DNA of 64,000 nt from contig NW_002476507.1 of assembly GCF_000189635.1 (NCBI RefSeq), positions 620,001 through 684,000 on the forward strand. The letters are read 5' to 3'. The position numbers and the translations under genes were made by a program. The stretch comes from Tetrahymena thermophila SB210 (taxonomy: Eukaryota; Ciliophora; Oligohymenophorea; Hymenostomatida; Tetrahymenidae). Shown here in pieces: positions 23,097 through 36,115 of the stretch; positions within the stretch are counted from its first letter, which is position 1; each line of letters begins with the position of its first letter. The notes under the pieces were generated by a model, which was not told the origin of the DNA, did no database searches, and was given only the letters and a program-made list of their open reading frames with translations.

Positions 23097-25389
23097 TCAA
23101 ACTGCTAAAAGAATTATAGATGATATAAAAAATATAGCATACCCCACTACAAGGTATCTACTAACATTTTTATTTGCTTTAAGGGAATTTGCATTAAGAA
23201 CAATAATATTTCCAATTACTATTCCAATCATTATCAGTAATATGACTTTGAAATATTAATGAAAAACTACATTTACATTAGAACTTACATTAGCAATTGA
23301 GCTAACAATGCAAACTATGCCTAATACGATACCTAATTTAAATATTCCTAACTGTAAAAAGGTTAACAAAAAGTCTACTGGATCTTTTTCCTTTTTAGCA
23401 AATTAGTAATTATATATGAAGAAAGGGAGTTGCAAAAATAATCCTGTAACAGAAATACTTAAAACTGAATTATGAGAATAGAACAGATATCCAGCAATAT
23501 TATCAATTAAGTATTAGAGACATACCATCAAAGCACATATAATAACCATATTTACCAAGAAGCTACCAGCTAGTTTTCTGTGAGAGGGATTTAAGTGGTA
23601 ATTTGGTAACAGATATCTATTTTATATTAAAAATTTATTATAAAGATAATATCAAGAATATTTATAAATAAAATTACATTATTAAATGGATTGGGAAGAA
23701 AATTATGTAGCAGAATATGTCGAAAGGATGAGAAGGAAACGCTAAGCTAACTTGGAACTTTTCTTATTAACCAAATACATCATCATATTAATTATCCATC
23801 ATTTAAATCATTTATGGGTCTTCATTCATCATCAAATTTGGCTTTACATCTTTTTCTGATTAGTTATCTTTTAATTGCTATTAGTAGCCATTTCCAAATT
23901 TGTTACTAAAATTATCCATATTTTCTGACTCAGCATCATCATTCTTAATTTTTCTTTCTGAGTTAGGTTTTTTTGACTCAGCTTAATCTTCTATATCACC
24001 TCCTCCTTCCTTACGAATTAATACATCTTCTTCATTTACTTCATTCTAAATTTATTTTTATTCAAATTCTTACTAAGACTATTGATCAGAAGGCAAAGAA
24101 CAATTTTTAACAGGAGCAAATAATTTTGCATAATTGATGCTTCTTTAATTTTTTTCATCTTTGTGTTTATTACGGATTGCAAAAATAACTGTGTAAACAG
24201 CAACTTACCACTTTGTGTATACATCTTTTTTCTTCTATTCTGAATTAATTGAATAAAATTTAAGCTCTAAATATAATTTAATTTATTTTACAATCTTTAT
24301 ATTTGACACGAATCAAAGCATCCATTCTTCTAATTTTCTTTTAAAGTTCTTCATCTGTCTTATCAACACAATTTTTATATGAAAGTTCTGTAATTGATAT
24401 TCTTCTTTTCTTTTACCTAGCTTATTCATCAGCATTGAATAAATCGTCTTCGTGCTTAAGACCAACTAATAAGAACATTTCTTCTCTAATAGTCTCATTG
24501 TATGATTAAAGGATTATATGACTGAAATAGTAGCATATCATTACTAAACCAGCCCACCAAGTTACAAGGTTTTCGAATAAAAATATAATAAACAGAGATA
24601 AACCAACACAATACCAAATAGAATCACGTAGAAGTTACCATCCATCAATATCACTACCTTCTTTCTTAACAGGTAAAATAACCTAATTTTACAAATTATT
24701 TTGAGAAAAAAATAATAATTTTATCAAGCAATTAAATGAGAGCTTTTTTGGTATTTGATAATTAATTGATTTTAAAAATTATTTACTAAAATAAGAATTA
24801 AGCCATAAATTAGGAATATATTTATCATATCAGTACTGAATATTAACATTATTCCAGAATCATAATCAGTTCTGATAACACAACACATAGCAAAAGCTAA
24901 AACAGGTATTGAATTCAAGACACAATAAACTAGAGGTCTATATATTTCCTTATCTTCTTCTTCTTTATACTATATTTTAAAATTTGTTGCTTCATTTACA
25001 AATAAATAAATGTTTTGGTAATATAATATCTGAATAAAGCCTTTTGAATTAAATATAATATTATTACATTCACTAAATAAACTATATCTTCTATGATATG
25101 ATTAAAAAACTTCACAGAAAGGTAGTAGATAAAAGCGAATACATATATAGTACCTATTTCAAATTAAAAAAGTATTATAATATAAATATTATATCAAATC
25201 AGATGCTAATTATTAATAAATATTATTTAATATTTATTATTTTTTTTTGTTACCAACTATTCCTCCTGCTACTTATCCTCCGCTTGTGAATGCCTCGTTA
25301 CTATGACTTGAAAGTATTCTGCTATGGTATGAGTAATCACTTCTCAAATTATTGTTTATAAATTCATTTATTGCTTCTGTAGAATTCAT
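23097..25389 (-). CDS. Sodium/calcium exchanger-like (NCKX fold) membrane protein, degenerate
   Basis: Exons 25389-25254, 25153-25068, 25029-24787, 24682-24292, 24239-23678, 23616-23097; 645 aa. It has two hydrophobic halves, each with ~5 helices, split by a charged cytoplasmic loop rich in Asp, Glu, Lys and Gln, as in SLC24/NCKX exchangers. GWQLLRDSIWYCVGLSLFII followed by TWWAGLVMICYY matches the NCKX helix pair 'LFRDS.. / WWEAL', and FPSHPFDIFCYIIFFPIHLIM matches the start of the second half. The ion-binding alpha repeats are not conserved: the first should read like GSSAPEL but is SIPVLAF, and the second lacks the GTSVPD motif and reads LFLQLPFF. Transport by the usual mechanism is therefore doubtful. 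The second intron is only 38 nt. It could also be a distant cation/proton exchanger. Confidence 0.7.
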
Positions 25390-26594
25390 ATTATCTATCT
25401 TCCCACTCTTTTAAAATCAAACCTAAAAAAAGTAGATGTTTTATAATTTATTATATTAAATTTTGATACTATAAATAATAATTCAAAAGCATAAGTCATA
25501 TATATAACAATAAACTTTATCTCTGAAATTATTTATTTATTTCAGAATGTATTAAAGTCAGTTGTCAATTTGCCAATGACTCAATATCTCAAAATGATAT
25601 AAATAAAAAAAAAACAGGTAAATTTTATAAAAACAAACATTATTTAAATGCAATTTTTACCTTTAGGACAACCTTTAAAATCAATATCAAAAATGGTTTA
25701 TATTTTAAATAATATAATTTTTGTTTCACTTATATAAATACCCTTAAAAATACTTTCTTCTATTAAATAGCTAAATAATATTATGTTAAATTTAGCATTT
25801 TTTATTAGTCAAAACATAACTTATATTTGGATTTTCATTAAATGAATACCAGCAAGTTAAATTTTTGAAAATGATAAATTAAGATATTTATTAAAAAGCA
25901 AAACAATTGAGCTAAAATAATTAGATAAATGATATTTTTAAAGATTTTTTGTGTGTTTTAATAATAAAAAATTATTTTAGATGGATTATAAAATTTAATA
26001 AGGCTAATCTTAAAAATGAAAAATTTATATTAAATCTAACATATATATATTCATTAAAACTATATAACCAAAACCAAAATGTTGTTTATTTGTGTGAATA
26101 ATCTGAAGTAAATTAACTAGACTAATTAGAATTTAATTTCTATAAATTTACATTAAATAAAGTAAATTTTCAATAATTTAAAATAAAATAATTAACTTAC
26201 CATAATCATTGCAATGCAAGGTGAAATTTTAAAGTTATTTTTTTATGACACCTTAAATTCATTATTTATTGAATGCCCTAAGTAAAACTTGAATAGATAT
26301 CTTAATAAATGAGGAATTGAAGGATATATAATTTAAAAAGCATACATTCTAAATATAATTTATTTAATTATAATATGCTTTTTACATTTATAAATAAAAA
26401 TTATTTCTTAAAGTTGAAATTAAATTATTTTGATGTGGTATTTTATAATTGAATATATTAAATATTTTACAATAAAACAAACAATATTTCAAGGTTTTTA
26501 CTATCTTTTTCCTCATAAGATATTATTTATTATACAAGTAAACTTATTCTAACTAGAATTTTTATGAATAAATATTTAAATTTTTTTATTTATA
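25390..26594. other. Intergenic region with isolated exon-like piece
   Basis: Mostly AT-rich spacer. At about 25545-25616 a 24-codon piece (NVLKSVVNLPMTQYLKMIQ) is flanked by a TTTCAG acceptor and a CAG/GTAAAT donor, but no partner exon is found. It may be chance or a remnant. Confidence 0.4.
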
Positions 26595-27614
26595 TCAATT
26601 AGTTTAAGATATTCTTAAATCTTATGGATTTCTCTTAGTGAACTTTTAAATCATTTTAATTAAGTGCTTTTTTAATACAATAATCAGGATAAGCAAGAAA
26701 GTAAATAAACCAAAAATTAAATAGATATAGTTGATAGTCTAATCAGTGTCATCTAGGCTTTATATGAAGGGTGAAGAAAAGCTTTACAATTCTATATTAT
26801 TATGTATTATTAAATTATTTCTATCAATATCTAGTTCATAATCAGACCCTGATTATTCTGTTGGATCTTAAAATGTTTTTAAAACAAATACTAAACATAA
26901 TAACTAGAATAGTTAAATCTTAAGAAACCATTTATCTCTTCTTCCTTGAGATTTAGTTCTGATATACATACCAAATTAAGTTTAGTTATGAATTTGAGAA
27001 CTAAGTTATTACTAGAGTTCATTTATTGGTTTTTTATTTTATGAATATAAAAAAACAATTTCATATATTAATTTTAGATTTTATAGAGTATTAATTAGGA
27101 GTTCAATGAAGTAAATATTTTAATTTTTTCTATACCTTTAATTTACTAAAATCTTTTTATTTTTTTTATCTTCGCAATGGTCAATTTAAGATGAAAGCTG
27201 CTGAATTTCTGAATATAGCTTTTAATACATTATTACCATAGATTCTAAACATAAATTAAGATTTTGAAAAATATCCACATTTTATTAGAATAGTTGCTTC
27301 AACTTCTACTTCTTATTTACATTTTAACCAACACTTATGAATGTGATTTCTTCAAAGTGAATATTCAAAAACTATTATTGAAATTATTAAATTTCATTCA
27401 AATTATGGTTCATTTCTAAATAAATAAATATCTCTATCATTAATTTTAAAGATAGCCTGTTAGCAATTTCTAAATCTAGAGTGTAATAATATAGGTCTTT
27501 TTTAGCTTGCTTACTTAGATCCTCTTTAATTTATTTAATTTAAGGATTGATTTGATCTCTTAATTCTTGAAATATTTATATTACAGGATTGAAAAATAAT
27601 TGTTCTTAATCCAT
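26595..27614 (-). CDS. Coiled-coil protein with two C-terminal membrane segments
   Basis: A single uninterrupted frame of 340 codons, ATG at 27614, TGA at 26595-26597, 339 aa. Residues 1-~200 are Gln/Lys/Glu/Leu-rich and helical (e.g. IKQIKEDLSKQAKKDLYYYTLDLE), suggesting a coiled coil. Two hydrophobic stretches follow: KIQLFQLLCLVFVLKTF (~217-233) and INYIYLIFGLFTFLLILIIVL (~285-305), ending in a basic tail. The layout is SNARE-like or tether-like (cytoplasmic coiled coil plus membrane anchor), but no SNARE motif or named domain is recognised, and it is not assigned a function. A retained intron inside the frame cannot be excluded. Confidence 0.6.
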
Positions 27615-27731
27615 TTTTTATTTTTAGAAATTTTATTTATTGATAATTGAAAAATGAATTCAGGTTGATTAGCTTTTTTTTAATTTAAAAAAAAAATAAA
27701 TTAATAACATTAATTCAGATATTTATATTAA

Positions 27732-27983
27732 TCACTAATTTATTTGAAATAGATAATAAAACTAATTTTTTAGTATAGTAGAAAAATAACCTGATAAGGT
27801 AATCATAAATACTGTTAAGATGATAATAAAATTATAATTGAGTATTTTTTTTATTTGACTCGCTTGTGAGTAATTAGTAAAATAAATACTTTTATTAATT
27901 TCCATGAGTAAATTGGATACATATACAAACTTATTAAATAACACCAATAAATATATATATACAATTTTAAGCTTTTGGTTCAT
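27732..27983 (-). CDS. Possible small membrane protein, 83 aa
   Basis: Frame from ATG 27983 to TGA 27732. Two hydrophobic segments (KIVYIYLLVLFNKFVYVS and FIIILTVFMITLSGYF) with a polar middle (NYSQASQIKK). It lies 118 bp upstream of the coiled-coil gene on the same strand. Composition is close to random AT-rich sequence, so it may not be real. Confidence 0.25.
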
Positions 27984-28094
27984 TCTTAAATAAATAAATA
28001 AAGGTTTTTTTACTTAGTTAAAGTTCTTAAAACAAAACTCAATAAAAAATAAAAAATGGTGAAGATGAATACATTTATGTCTATTTAATGCAAT

Positions 28095-31000
28095 TCAGTG
28101 CTTTATACTTAACCAATCTATTAATTTATTTTTTATCATATTTTTACATTCTGGTTTAATGTGTTTTTTAGCTATCTTTTACCTTATATCTTTATTAAAA
28201 AATAGAAAAAAATTAATGATTGATCTGATCTGATCAGAATTATAATTTAATTTACAATTTTATAGAACGCGGGTAGCATATTTTATATCTAAATATTATC
28301 TTCTAAGAAGCCAACCTCTGACATTTTTTTAAATAGTCTTAATTCTACATTAGTAGTTTTAACTCATATAAAGTTATTCGTCTTTTTCTAATAAAAAAAG
28401 TTAGAAAATTTAATTCATATTTTTAGATTGTAAAATTTACCATCAAATTCTGTTGCATCTCTTTGTTTATCCTTATAGGCTTTATTTACTTCAGAATAAT
28501 TTCGCAAGTATTTATGTTTCTTATTTGCCTTATCTAAATTATCTTGTGATAATAACTTATTTTATTCTAAAGGTCTAAAAACTTTGGAGTATTCATCTTC
28601 ATCGTCATCATCATCTTCTTCTTCTTCATCATCTTCATCATCATAGTCATCTACATCATAGTCTTCTTCTTCATCTTCCTCTAAGTAAGACTCACTTTTT
28701 TCCAATTCAGTAAGCGAAAAGAACTCACCTTCTTAATTGTTCATATTATTTTTCTTTTTTAAAACTCTTTCCTTTTTTTTATTTAAATCCTTAAGTTAAT
28801 GAGAGATTGCATTCAGATTTTTAATTAAATCATTTTCGTTAGATGGTTCACATAAATCTTTAATATCTAGGTAATTATCTTCCTATTCATCTTAATCATT
28901 CCAGCTAATATGGTCATTTAGACTGCTGTTATTAATCGAATCATGTAAAGTAACTTCTCTGACCAACATATCTAATATATTTCTACTCTAAATTTTTTTA
29001 TTTTTAAATGAAATAAATAAAACTCACAAATTTAAATTTATTGCAAAGACTAAATTAAATTTTTGAAATATTTGATTTAATACCTAATATATAGTACCAA
29101 GATTCAGTAAGCTACTAATTTATTGAATATCTCCTTTAATTTAACCACCTTGCAATTATTAATTGAGATTTTCTCCAAGTGCTCCGCTTTTGATTAAAAT
29201 CTCAACAATTTTCTATGCATTTCAAAACAAAAGATTTATTATGGTTTTAATGAAAATAGAAAGCTTACTTCTTAATTTAGAGCAAATGCAAGTTATAAAG
29301 GAGTAATTTTATTTTTTGATTGCAAATTTAAATTGCAGTCGAATTCTTTTAATATATTAAAAGAGCTATCGAACCCAAGAATTACGACATAGTGAATTAA
29401 CCCGTATCCATTGTCGTCTACTTAATCGATCCATTTTTTAATTTAATTTTTTTTTAAATTACCTTCTGCAATACTTAAAATCTTTTAATAAAAATAAGCA
29501 AATTAAATAAAGAAAAAAATTATTTTTATTATACATTAGTTAGTAAGGTATTAAAATTCTAGTTATTTAAATTATCAAGACTATCTCTTAAGCTCTCAAG
29601 AATGGCCTATAAATCTTTCCTTTTCTATTTTGAATCGCCATCTTACTAAACGAAATCAATTTGAACATGGTTAGAAAATCCTGCTTAATTAGATTTAGAA
29701 TTTGAAGATTGACTTATAAAATCTTAAATGCTATTCAGCTTATCTATTATTCTAACCTTAAACTCATTTTCTTTATAAAAAAATAATTATATAAATAGAA
29801 AAATATTATTTATTTATTTACTATAAAACTCATCGTCTTAGTTGAAGATTACTTTCTTTGATATTTACTTCTTTTTCTTTTTATCTTAGTTTCTAAATTC
29901 AAAGTATGATGGTTTATCATCAATGCAATCTATTCTCTGATCCTCCAAGTATATTTAAAGTTTGACGATTCCTTTTTCATGTGGTGGGACTATTATAATT
30001 AGAATTTCAGATAATTAATTAATATCCAATATTTAATTTTTTTAAATTACCAAAACACTTCAAGACACCTGGCTGGATACAGTAAGCAGGCACTTTTTCA
30101 CTTCCAAATCCAATTTAAAATTAGCTCATTTAATATTCACTCAAATTGCTTAAAGCAGGAAGAAAACACAAAACCATCTTACTTCCTCCTTTTGTATAAT
30201 CCCATTCAGGAGAATATTCAGTCACTTTTATAGGAACTCTGCGATTCTCATTTTATTAATTAGTGTTTGAATTTTGCTAATTTTTTTTAGAGCTATTAGT
30301 TATTTATTTCTGCCCTTCTTCTTGAATCTAGTTTTCATTATAGGTATTATTATTATTATTATTATTATTTTAATTGCAAACATTAGTGCTACTTTAATTA
30401 TAGCTTGTACTGCTATTTAAATTGTAAGGAATATTATTATTTTAATTGCAATTATTATTATTATTATTTTAATTATATTAACTATTATTATTTTAATTAT
30501 ATTAACTATTATTGTTTTAATTATAATGATTACTGGTATTGTTATTTTGATTATAAGAATTGTTGTTATTTTAATTAAATGAATTGCTATTACTACTATT
30601 TGAATTATAAGAATTACTGTTATTTTTATTGTTTAAATTGTAAGAATTATTATTATTATTAGTATTTTAATTATAGGTATTTTGAATAAAATTTTGATCA
30701 AATTATTATTTTTTTTCAATTTATGGAATCTGGCATATTACATTTTAGTTTATTTATATATTTTCATCAGGTTATTAGATAACATCTTTGTGATTGTTGT
30801 AAAATGTATTTTATTATTTTTTTTGGCTTAAGATCTTTTAATTGAGGTCCAATTAATTCTAGCTATCTAAATTTAATTATGGTAATTACTATTCCTAAAT
30901 AAATAACTTTTAATTTTAATTTGGAATAAAAATACTTTGATTCTTAACTTCATAGTTTAAATTTTTGAATTTTTAATTATTTTCATTTTAAACATTTATA

Positions 31001-33519
31001 TTTTAAGCATTATTAAAAATACCTAAATGATTATTATCTGCCTAATTTTATGGATAAGTCATGCTTTCAATCAAATTTTAGTCAGTTTACTATCTTATAT
31101 TTCCAAATTCTAACTTTTAAAGTCTTTCCTCAAGTTCAATTATTCTTTCCTGAAGTTTTGAGTAAGAGGGAGGATTAGTAAATTAATTGCTGACTGTATC
31201 TTTGTTTAAATAATTTAATAATTGATTAGTATTGCTACTTTTAATTGGATTATCTTTTTAAATTTGTTGTTGCTATTACAACTAAATTTAATTGAATTAT
31301 CTTGAATGAATTTATGATTGTTTTTAATGATTACCTTTCTAGAATACTTAATTTTCCTAATTAATTTAGAATGAGTTATTTTATTAGTTAATATGCGACT
31401 GCATGGTAGAATTGCTAGGGAACTATCCACTTTATTTTTATGATTCATAAATATTAGTTTAATAGTTTTTTATAAATGTTGCCCCGTTAGTATTTTACAA
31501 GTTAGTATTTCTATTTATGTATTCACTTTCTTCGTATACATTCTACTAAATGCTGTTATCAGTATTTCTAAAATTTTCTTCACCATATTGAATCATTTCA
31601 TCAAAATTTCTTTCCAAATCTAGCTGTTAAAACTCATGATTTCTATTTTAGATTTAATTTGACCTATCAATACCTTAATAAGAGTCATAGTTTCCCTTAT
31701 ATTATTGTTAATTATTTGTATTGCTATATTAATCATGCTACCAATCTTCTAAATCATTATAATTATTGTTTTACTACGCTTGTTAAATTTATTATGTTAT
31801 TGTATAATTAATATTTAAAGGAATTTAATGATTTGCTGAATGACCCTCACTATTAATATCCAACTTTAAATCATATTCGCCATCTTAAGATAAAATATTA
31901 TAAAATTCACATGGGTTGTTAGTATTATTCTTACATTAATTTATGAGAGGTATATTTTGTTAATAAATTTTTTTATTTTGTTGTTGGTTTTAATTCTAAA
32001 TTTACATATTTTACTATGTTTCAAATTAATTTTTTACAATCTAATCATTTTCTTCTTCCATAGCACTCGAATTTATATTTTGTTGTTAAATTCTAATTTT
32101 ATTAATAAATAAAATTTAATTATATTTGAAAAAATGTATTATGACTGTTAACAATTAATAAAACAACAATAATAATATATAATATTATCAATAGAAAATA
32201 AATAAGTTTATGAGTCAATAATTTTTACAATTATGTTTTTTGCTGCTGGTTTGCAGGATATTTGCAATTTGATAGACTAAATTATGATTTATTAGTATTG
32301 CCTGATAGCTGGTACCTTTCATTGTTCTCTTGTAATTTCTAACTTATAATTTAATTTGTAGAGCAAACTGGAGATGAATTAGAATAGTAAGAAGATTCTT
32401 CTTAATTGAATAATGTATAATCATTCAAATGAAACGGATGTTCTTTTGATGAACACTCTAAATCACTTGTTGCACTTATTGTTGTGCTATTTAATATGTT
32501 ATTGTTATTGCTTAAATGTCTTTAAAGAAAATCTTTTTTTTACTATAAGAACTCTTCTTTCGAAGCCTAGTTATTTTATGTCTATTATTACTGCTCTTAA
32601 ATTAATTAAGATTCCAATTAATTATTTATGTTCAAGTTTTTTTTTTAGATATCTTAATAATCTGTTTCTACTGAGTTACTACTTTGAATCTATTATTAAT
32701 TGCTTTGAATTGATGTCCCACTGCTACTTTATATAGATAGAGAAGTTTCTTTTACTGAATTACTAGATGCACCCGCTGTATCCTTTAGATAATGTACAAA
32801 AAAATACTAGCCATCTGGAAAAAGCTTATAAATTCTTCGGTTCATTACAATAATCTTTTCTTCACCTTCAAGCAATCCGTTAATTATATAGGAGTAATAA
32901 CATGTAATAGCCTTTTAAAAGGAAGGTTAAGTAAATTTTAAATTATGAGTAAAAAAATCATGATAGTGTATTGTTATTTCAAAGAAAATATATTCTCCTA
33001 ATAGTATTTATCAAAAATAAGCAAAATATATTTGGTTGGTTGATTGGTTTATGTTTTGCTTATTGTTTTTTGTATGTAGCGTAAAATAGAAGAACTATGT
33101 AAATTTTATATAGTTTTCTGTTGTGTAAATTTTTATTTTGTTTGAAAAAGTTTTTAAGACTATTTTTTAAAAAAAAAATTATACATTTTCGCCGCCTATC
33201 CTAAGATTTTCATTATCTTCACGAAATCCTATTCCTTATTTCCTTGGCATGTATGTCCAACCATCTTATTTCCATTTCTAAAAAAAAATTATTTTATATA
33301 GAACTACAATTTACTAATTTCTACAAACAAATAATAATAAAAATAAAATTTTACTCTCTTAATTATTTTAGAATCAAGAATAAATATGTCCCCATTTTAA
33401 GGCTTTGTAGGTATTTTTTCAACTATCAAACCTTTAGGAGGGTCTTTAAGAATTTATAAAATTTCTTAGCTTTTTAACCAACGAATTTTAGCAGTATTTA
33501 TTAAAGAAATTTCATTCAT
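28095..33519 (-). CDS. CAMTA: Calmodulin-binding transcription activator (CAMTA)
   Basis: Eleven exons: 33519-33355, 33277-33185, 32911-32229, 32092-30051, 29989-29822, 29770-29535, 29481-29269, 29212-29084, 28987-28441, 28387-28256, 28189-28095; 1500 aa. CAMTAs are nuclear, Ca2+/calmodulin-regulated DNA-binding activators. All domains are present in order. CG-1 (~10-150): KIRWLKSQEILQIL, NGDIFILDSKIIKRKWKQDG, CYYSYIINGLLEGEEK, QYFFVHYLKDTAG. A ~830-residue Asn/Gln linker with trinucleotide (AAT/TAA) runs. TIG domain: VTEYSPEWDYTKGGSKMVL, VPAYCIQPGVLKCF, VPPHEKGIVKLQIYL. Ankyrin repeats: DDNGYGLIHYVVILGF, KITPLQLAFALNQEKIVEIL. An acidic stretch (28600-28690). IQ motifs: IQKNVRGWLLRRQY and VLQNYIRQKIAKK, the second completed by the 28190-28255 intron. 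The domain order is diagnostic. Confidence 0.95.
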
Positions 33520-34073
33520 TTTTAACTTATGTATGTATATATTTAAGAGATATTGAATTTATTCTGTAATTTGTTTGTTTTTTACATGAATGCAAATGAA
33601 TAAATAAATATCTATTTGGCTTTTAGCATGATAAGCTAATAGAATTAATTCACATTACAAATAAATTCATTGAAAATATATAGTTGATTGATGATTATAT
33701 ACTATTTTTAAAATTGATTAGTAATAATTAATTACAAGGCATCTTTACGCTTCATTGTTATTAAATTAATTTTTATTATATATAATTATATTTTGTAAAT
33801 AAATTAAATTCTATAATATATTTTGTAAATATATTAAATTCATTCATAAATTAATTATGAATTTCTAAATTTATTTATTTGATAATAAAATAAATACTTT
33901 TAATTTTATAAAATTATTTTATTTATGGCAAAAAGATATTTATGTATTTATTTCACTACAAATTAGTATATTTATTTGTGAATTTTTTAGTTTAAGGTAA
34001 AAAAATAAATCAATTAAAAAATCAAATTTTTTCAAAAAAAAAAAAAGATAGGTTTAAAGTAGAGACAAAAAAA
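33520..34073. other. Divergent promoter region (CAMTA / unknown gene)
   Basis: About 550 bp between divergent starts. It holds TAAATTCAT-type short repeats near 33800-33860 and poly-A tracts before 34074; no open frame of note. It should carry both promoters. Confidence 0.55.
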
Positions 34074-35144
34074 ATGAATCAAGAATCAGGATAACAAGAA
34101 TACAAAGAGATAGAAAAAGTTGTAGGGTAACTATTTACTTTACTCAATGAAAATCAAAAAAATTTAGCTTAAGAAGCTTTAAAGAGCTAGGAAAACAATC
34201 CTACATTTATTAAAGGAAAAAGCTTAGTTAATCTCATATGCCATGACTTCTGTTTATACAAATATCCGTTTTCTTAGAAATACAGTTTTGATTATGAAAG
34301 CTGGGTGAATACTTTCTTAGAATCTGAAAGATATGAGTGGATTATTTAGCCAATTCTTATTAAAATAAAAGATTAATGGAACATAACGTATGAAGATGAT
34401 GATATTAAAGCACTATATATTTTATGCGGAGCTTTCACTAATGAAACAAATAATAAAAATAGATAAAAAAAAATTATTGAATTGCGTAAAATTTTATACT
34501 ATATATTTGAACTCAATTCAATTTGCACAATGTTCACTCGTCCTGATTTTTAAATTAACGGTTACTACAAATAGACTTTGAATGATATTTAATAGAAAAT
34601 AAAAAATAAGTTATCCTTTGCCTTAGATATTGACTGCGAAGATATGAAATATGTGCAATAGTAAGGAATTAATTATAAGCTTAAAAAGTCAGTCTTTAAA
34701 TCATGGGTGAAATTTTTAGGAGATGTTGATATCGTTAGCATAGGAGAGACCAGCAAGTAAAATAGTAATGGGTTGCTTAGCTATGAAATTTTAAATTTGT
34801 TATAGTGTTTTAAAGAAGCTGAGGAAGCATTAGATTTTATATCAGAGAGACTTATTGTGCCTTCTGAATCAAACCAAAATGACTCAATAAATTAAGAATC
34901 TTGCTTATATTCTATGTGTTATATGAATTATCATTCTAAAAAAAACATACCTCTTATCGACTAGTAGTTAGAACTCAGAGTAGAATAATCTATGACTGAA
35001 AATAATTAAAATGAAAATTAATAATCATCTATATTCTATGAATCAAGTATAAAAAGTAAATATAATTAATTTGAAAATGAATCTCATGAATCAGCTATTA
35101 AGAGTTAGCCTGATTTTTCATCCTCAAAAAAAAATATGTTTTGA
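34074..35144 (+). CDS. Unrecognised 356-aa protein
   Basis: Single exon, ATG at 34074, TGA at 35142-35144, with about 40 in-frame TAA/TAG glutamines, so it is open only in the ciliate code. The protein is soluble-looking: a helical N-terminus (EYKEIEKVVGQLFTLLNENQ), a central region with aromatic and charged residues (FDYESWVNTFLESERYEWII; LRKILYYIFELNSICTMF) and a Ser/Glu/Asn-rich C-terminus. I recognise no domain, membrane segment or catalytic motif. Composition is unlike the flanking spacers and the frame is long, so I regard it as a real gene, perhaps ciliate-specific. Confidence 0.65.
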
Positions 35145-35482
35145 AGTTATACAATAAATTTTTATAAATAATAAAATAATTTGTAAATTTAATATTTTTT
35201 ATTTAAATTACATTGTCGTCAAATTAATTTATGAGAATATAAAAAATTTTTTGCAAATTACTAAATTTCAATACTCTTTAAACATTATATGAATTATTTA
35301 TATATATGAAATTTAATTTCAAAACTTGCTAAGTGTCATTAATAATAGTTTTGTTTAATAATTTTATTTTGAAATCTTCAAATTTATATAAGAATAAATT
35401 TTTGGTTCAATCCTAATTCTTTATTATTAATATATTTTATAATGATTTTAGAATAAAATTATATTGTATATTTAGTTCTTTT
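35145..35482. other. Convergent intergenic region
   Basis: AT-rich spacer, presumptive 3' UTRs. A GGTTCAATCC word at 35404 resembles a tRNA B box but has no cloverleaf context. Confidence 0.55.
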
Positions 35483-36115
35483 TCACCATTTACCACCATT
35501 ATTCATATAATCAATTTCTTCTTAAGTACTTTCTCTACCTAATACTTTGTTTCTACTTGGATATCTACCAAACTTTAAGATTGCTTCCATATGAGACTTT
35601 CCGAATTAAACCATTTATTTGAATGCTTTAGCTACATCAGGTAGGTTTTATTTTTCAGCTTCTAAAGATACTTATTCAGAAAGTTCTAAGCATTTATGGT
35701 GATGTTATAAATTTTCAGAATGCATATAAGGTAAAATTATAAATTATCTTTCATAAAATTTATAAGCATTATACATTTCTTAATTTGCAGTTATTTCATC
35801 ACTAAGATCAAGAGCGTATTAGTCGAAATCATATTATTTAGCTGATTCCCTAAATGCATTTCTAGAAAACTAATCACATGTTATAATATATGCTAATCTT
35901 CCAAAATGGTCTTTCTTCCAATGTTCAAGCTATTTATTCTTAATTTAATCAAAGAGGTGAGAAAAATTATTAATGATATATTAGTCAACTTCCTGTCCTC
36001 CAAAAAAATGTCTTTTACTAGCTTCAGGACTAGTACGAGAGTGTCTATCCCAATCAGCAGGTATAAACCAATAGTCTAGTATCTTTTTGATTACTTCGCT
36101 GTCTTTTTGATCCAT
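35483..36115 (-). CDS. DUF924 family protein
   Basis: Single exon, ATG 36115, TGA 35483-35485, 210 aa, the usual family length. The DUF924 pattern is clear: ILDYWFIPADWDRHSRTSP, FSHLFDQI, GRLAYIITCDQFSRNAFRES (the LDQFPRN-like core), ALDLSDE, FYERQFIILPYMHSENLQHH (the FxxLPxxHSE motif) and GRYPSRNKVLGRESTQEE at the end (the FGRFPHRNxxLGR motif). The family forms an all-helical, TPR-like fold of unknown biochemical role, found in bacteria and many eukaryotes. Nothing is missing or truncated. Confidence 0.93.
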
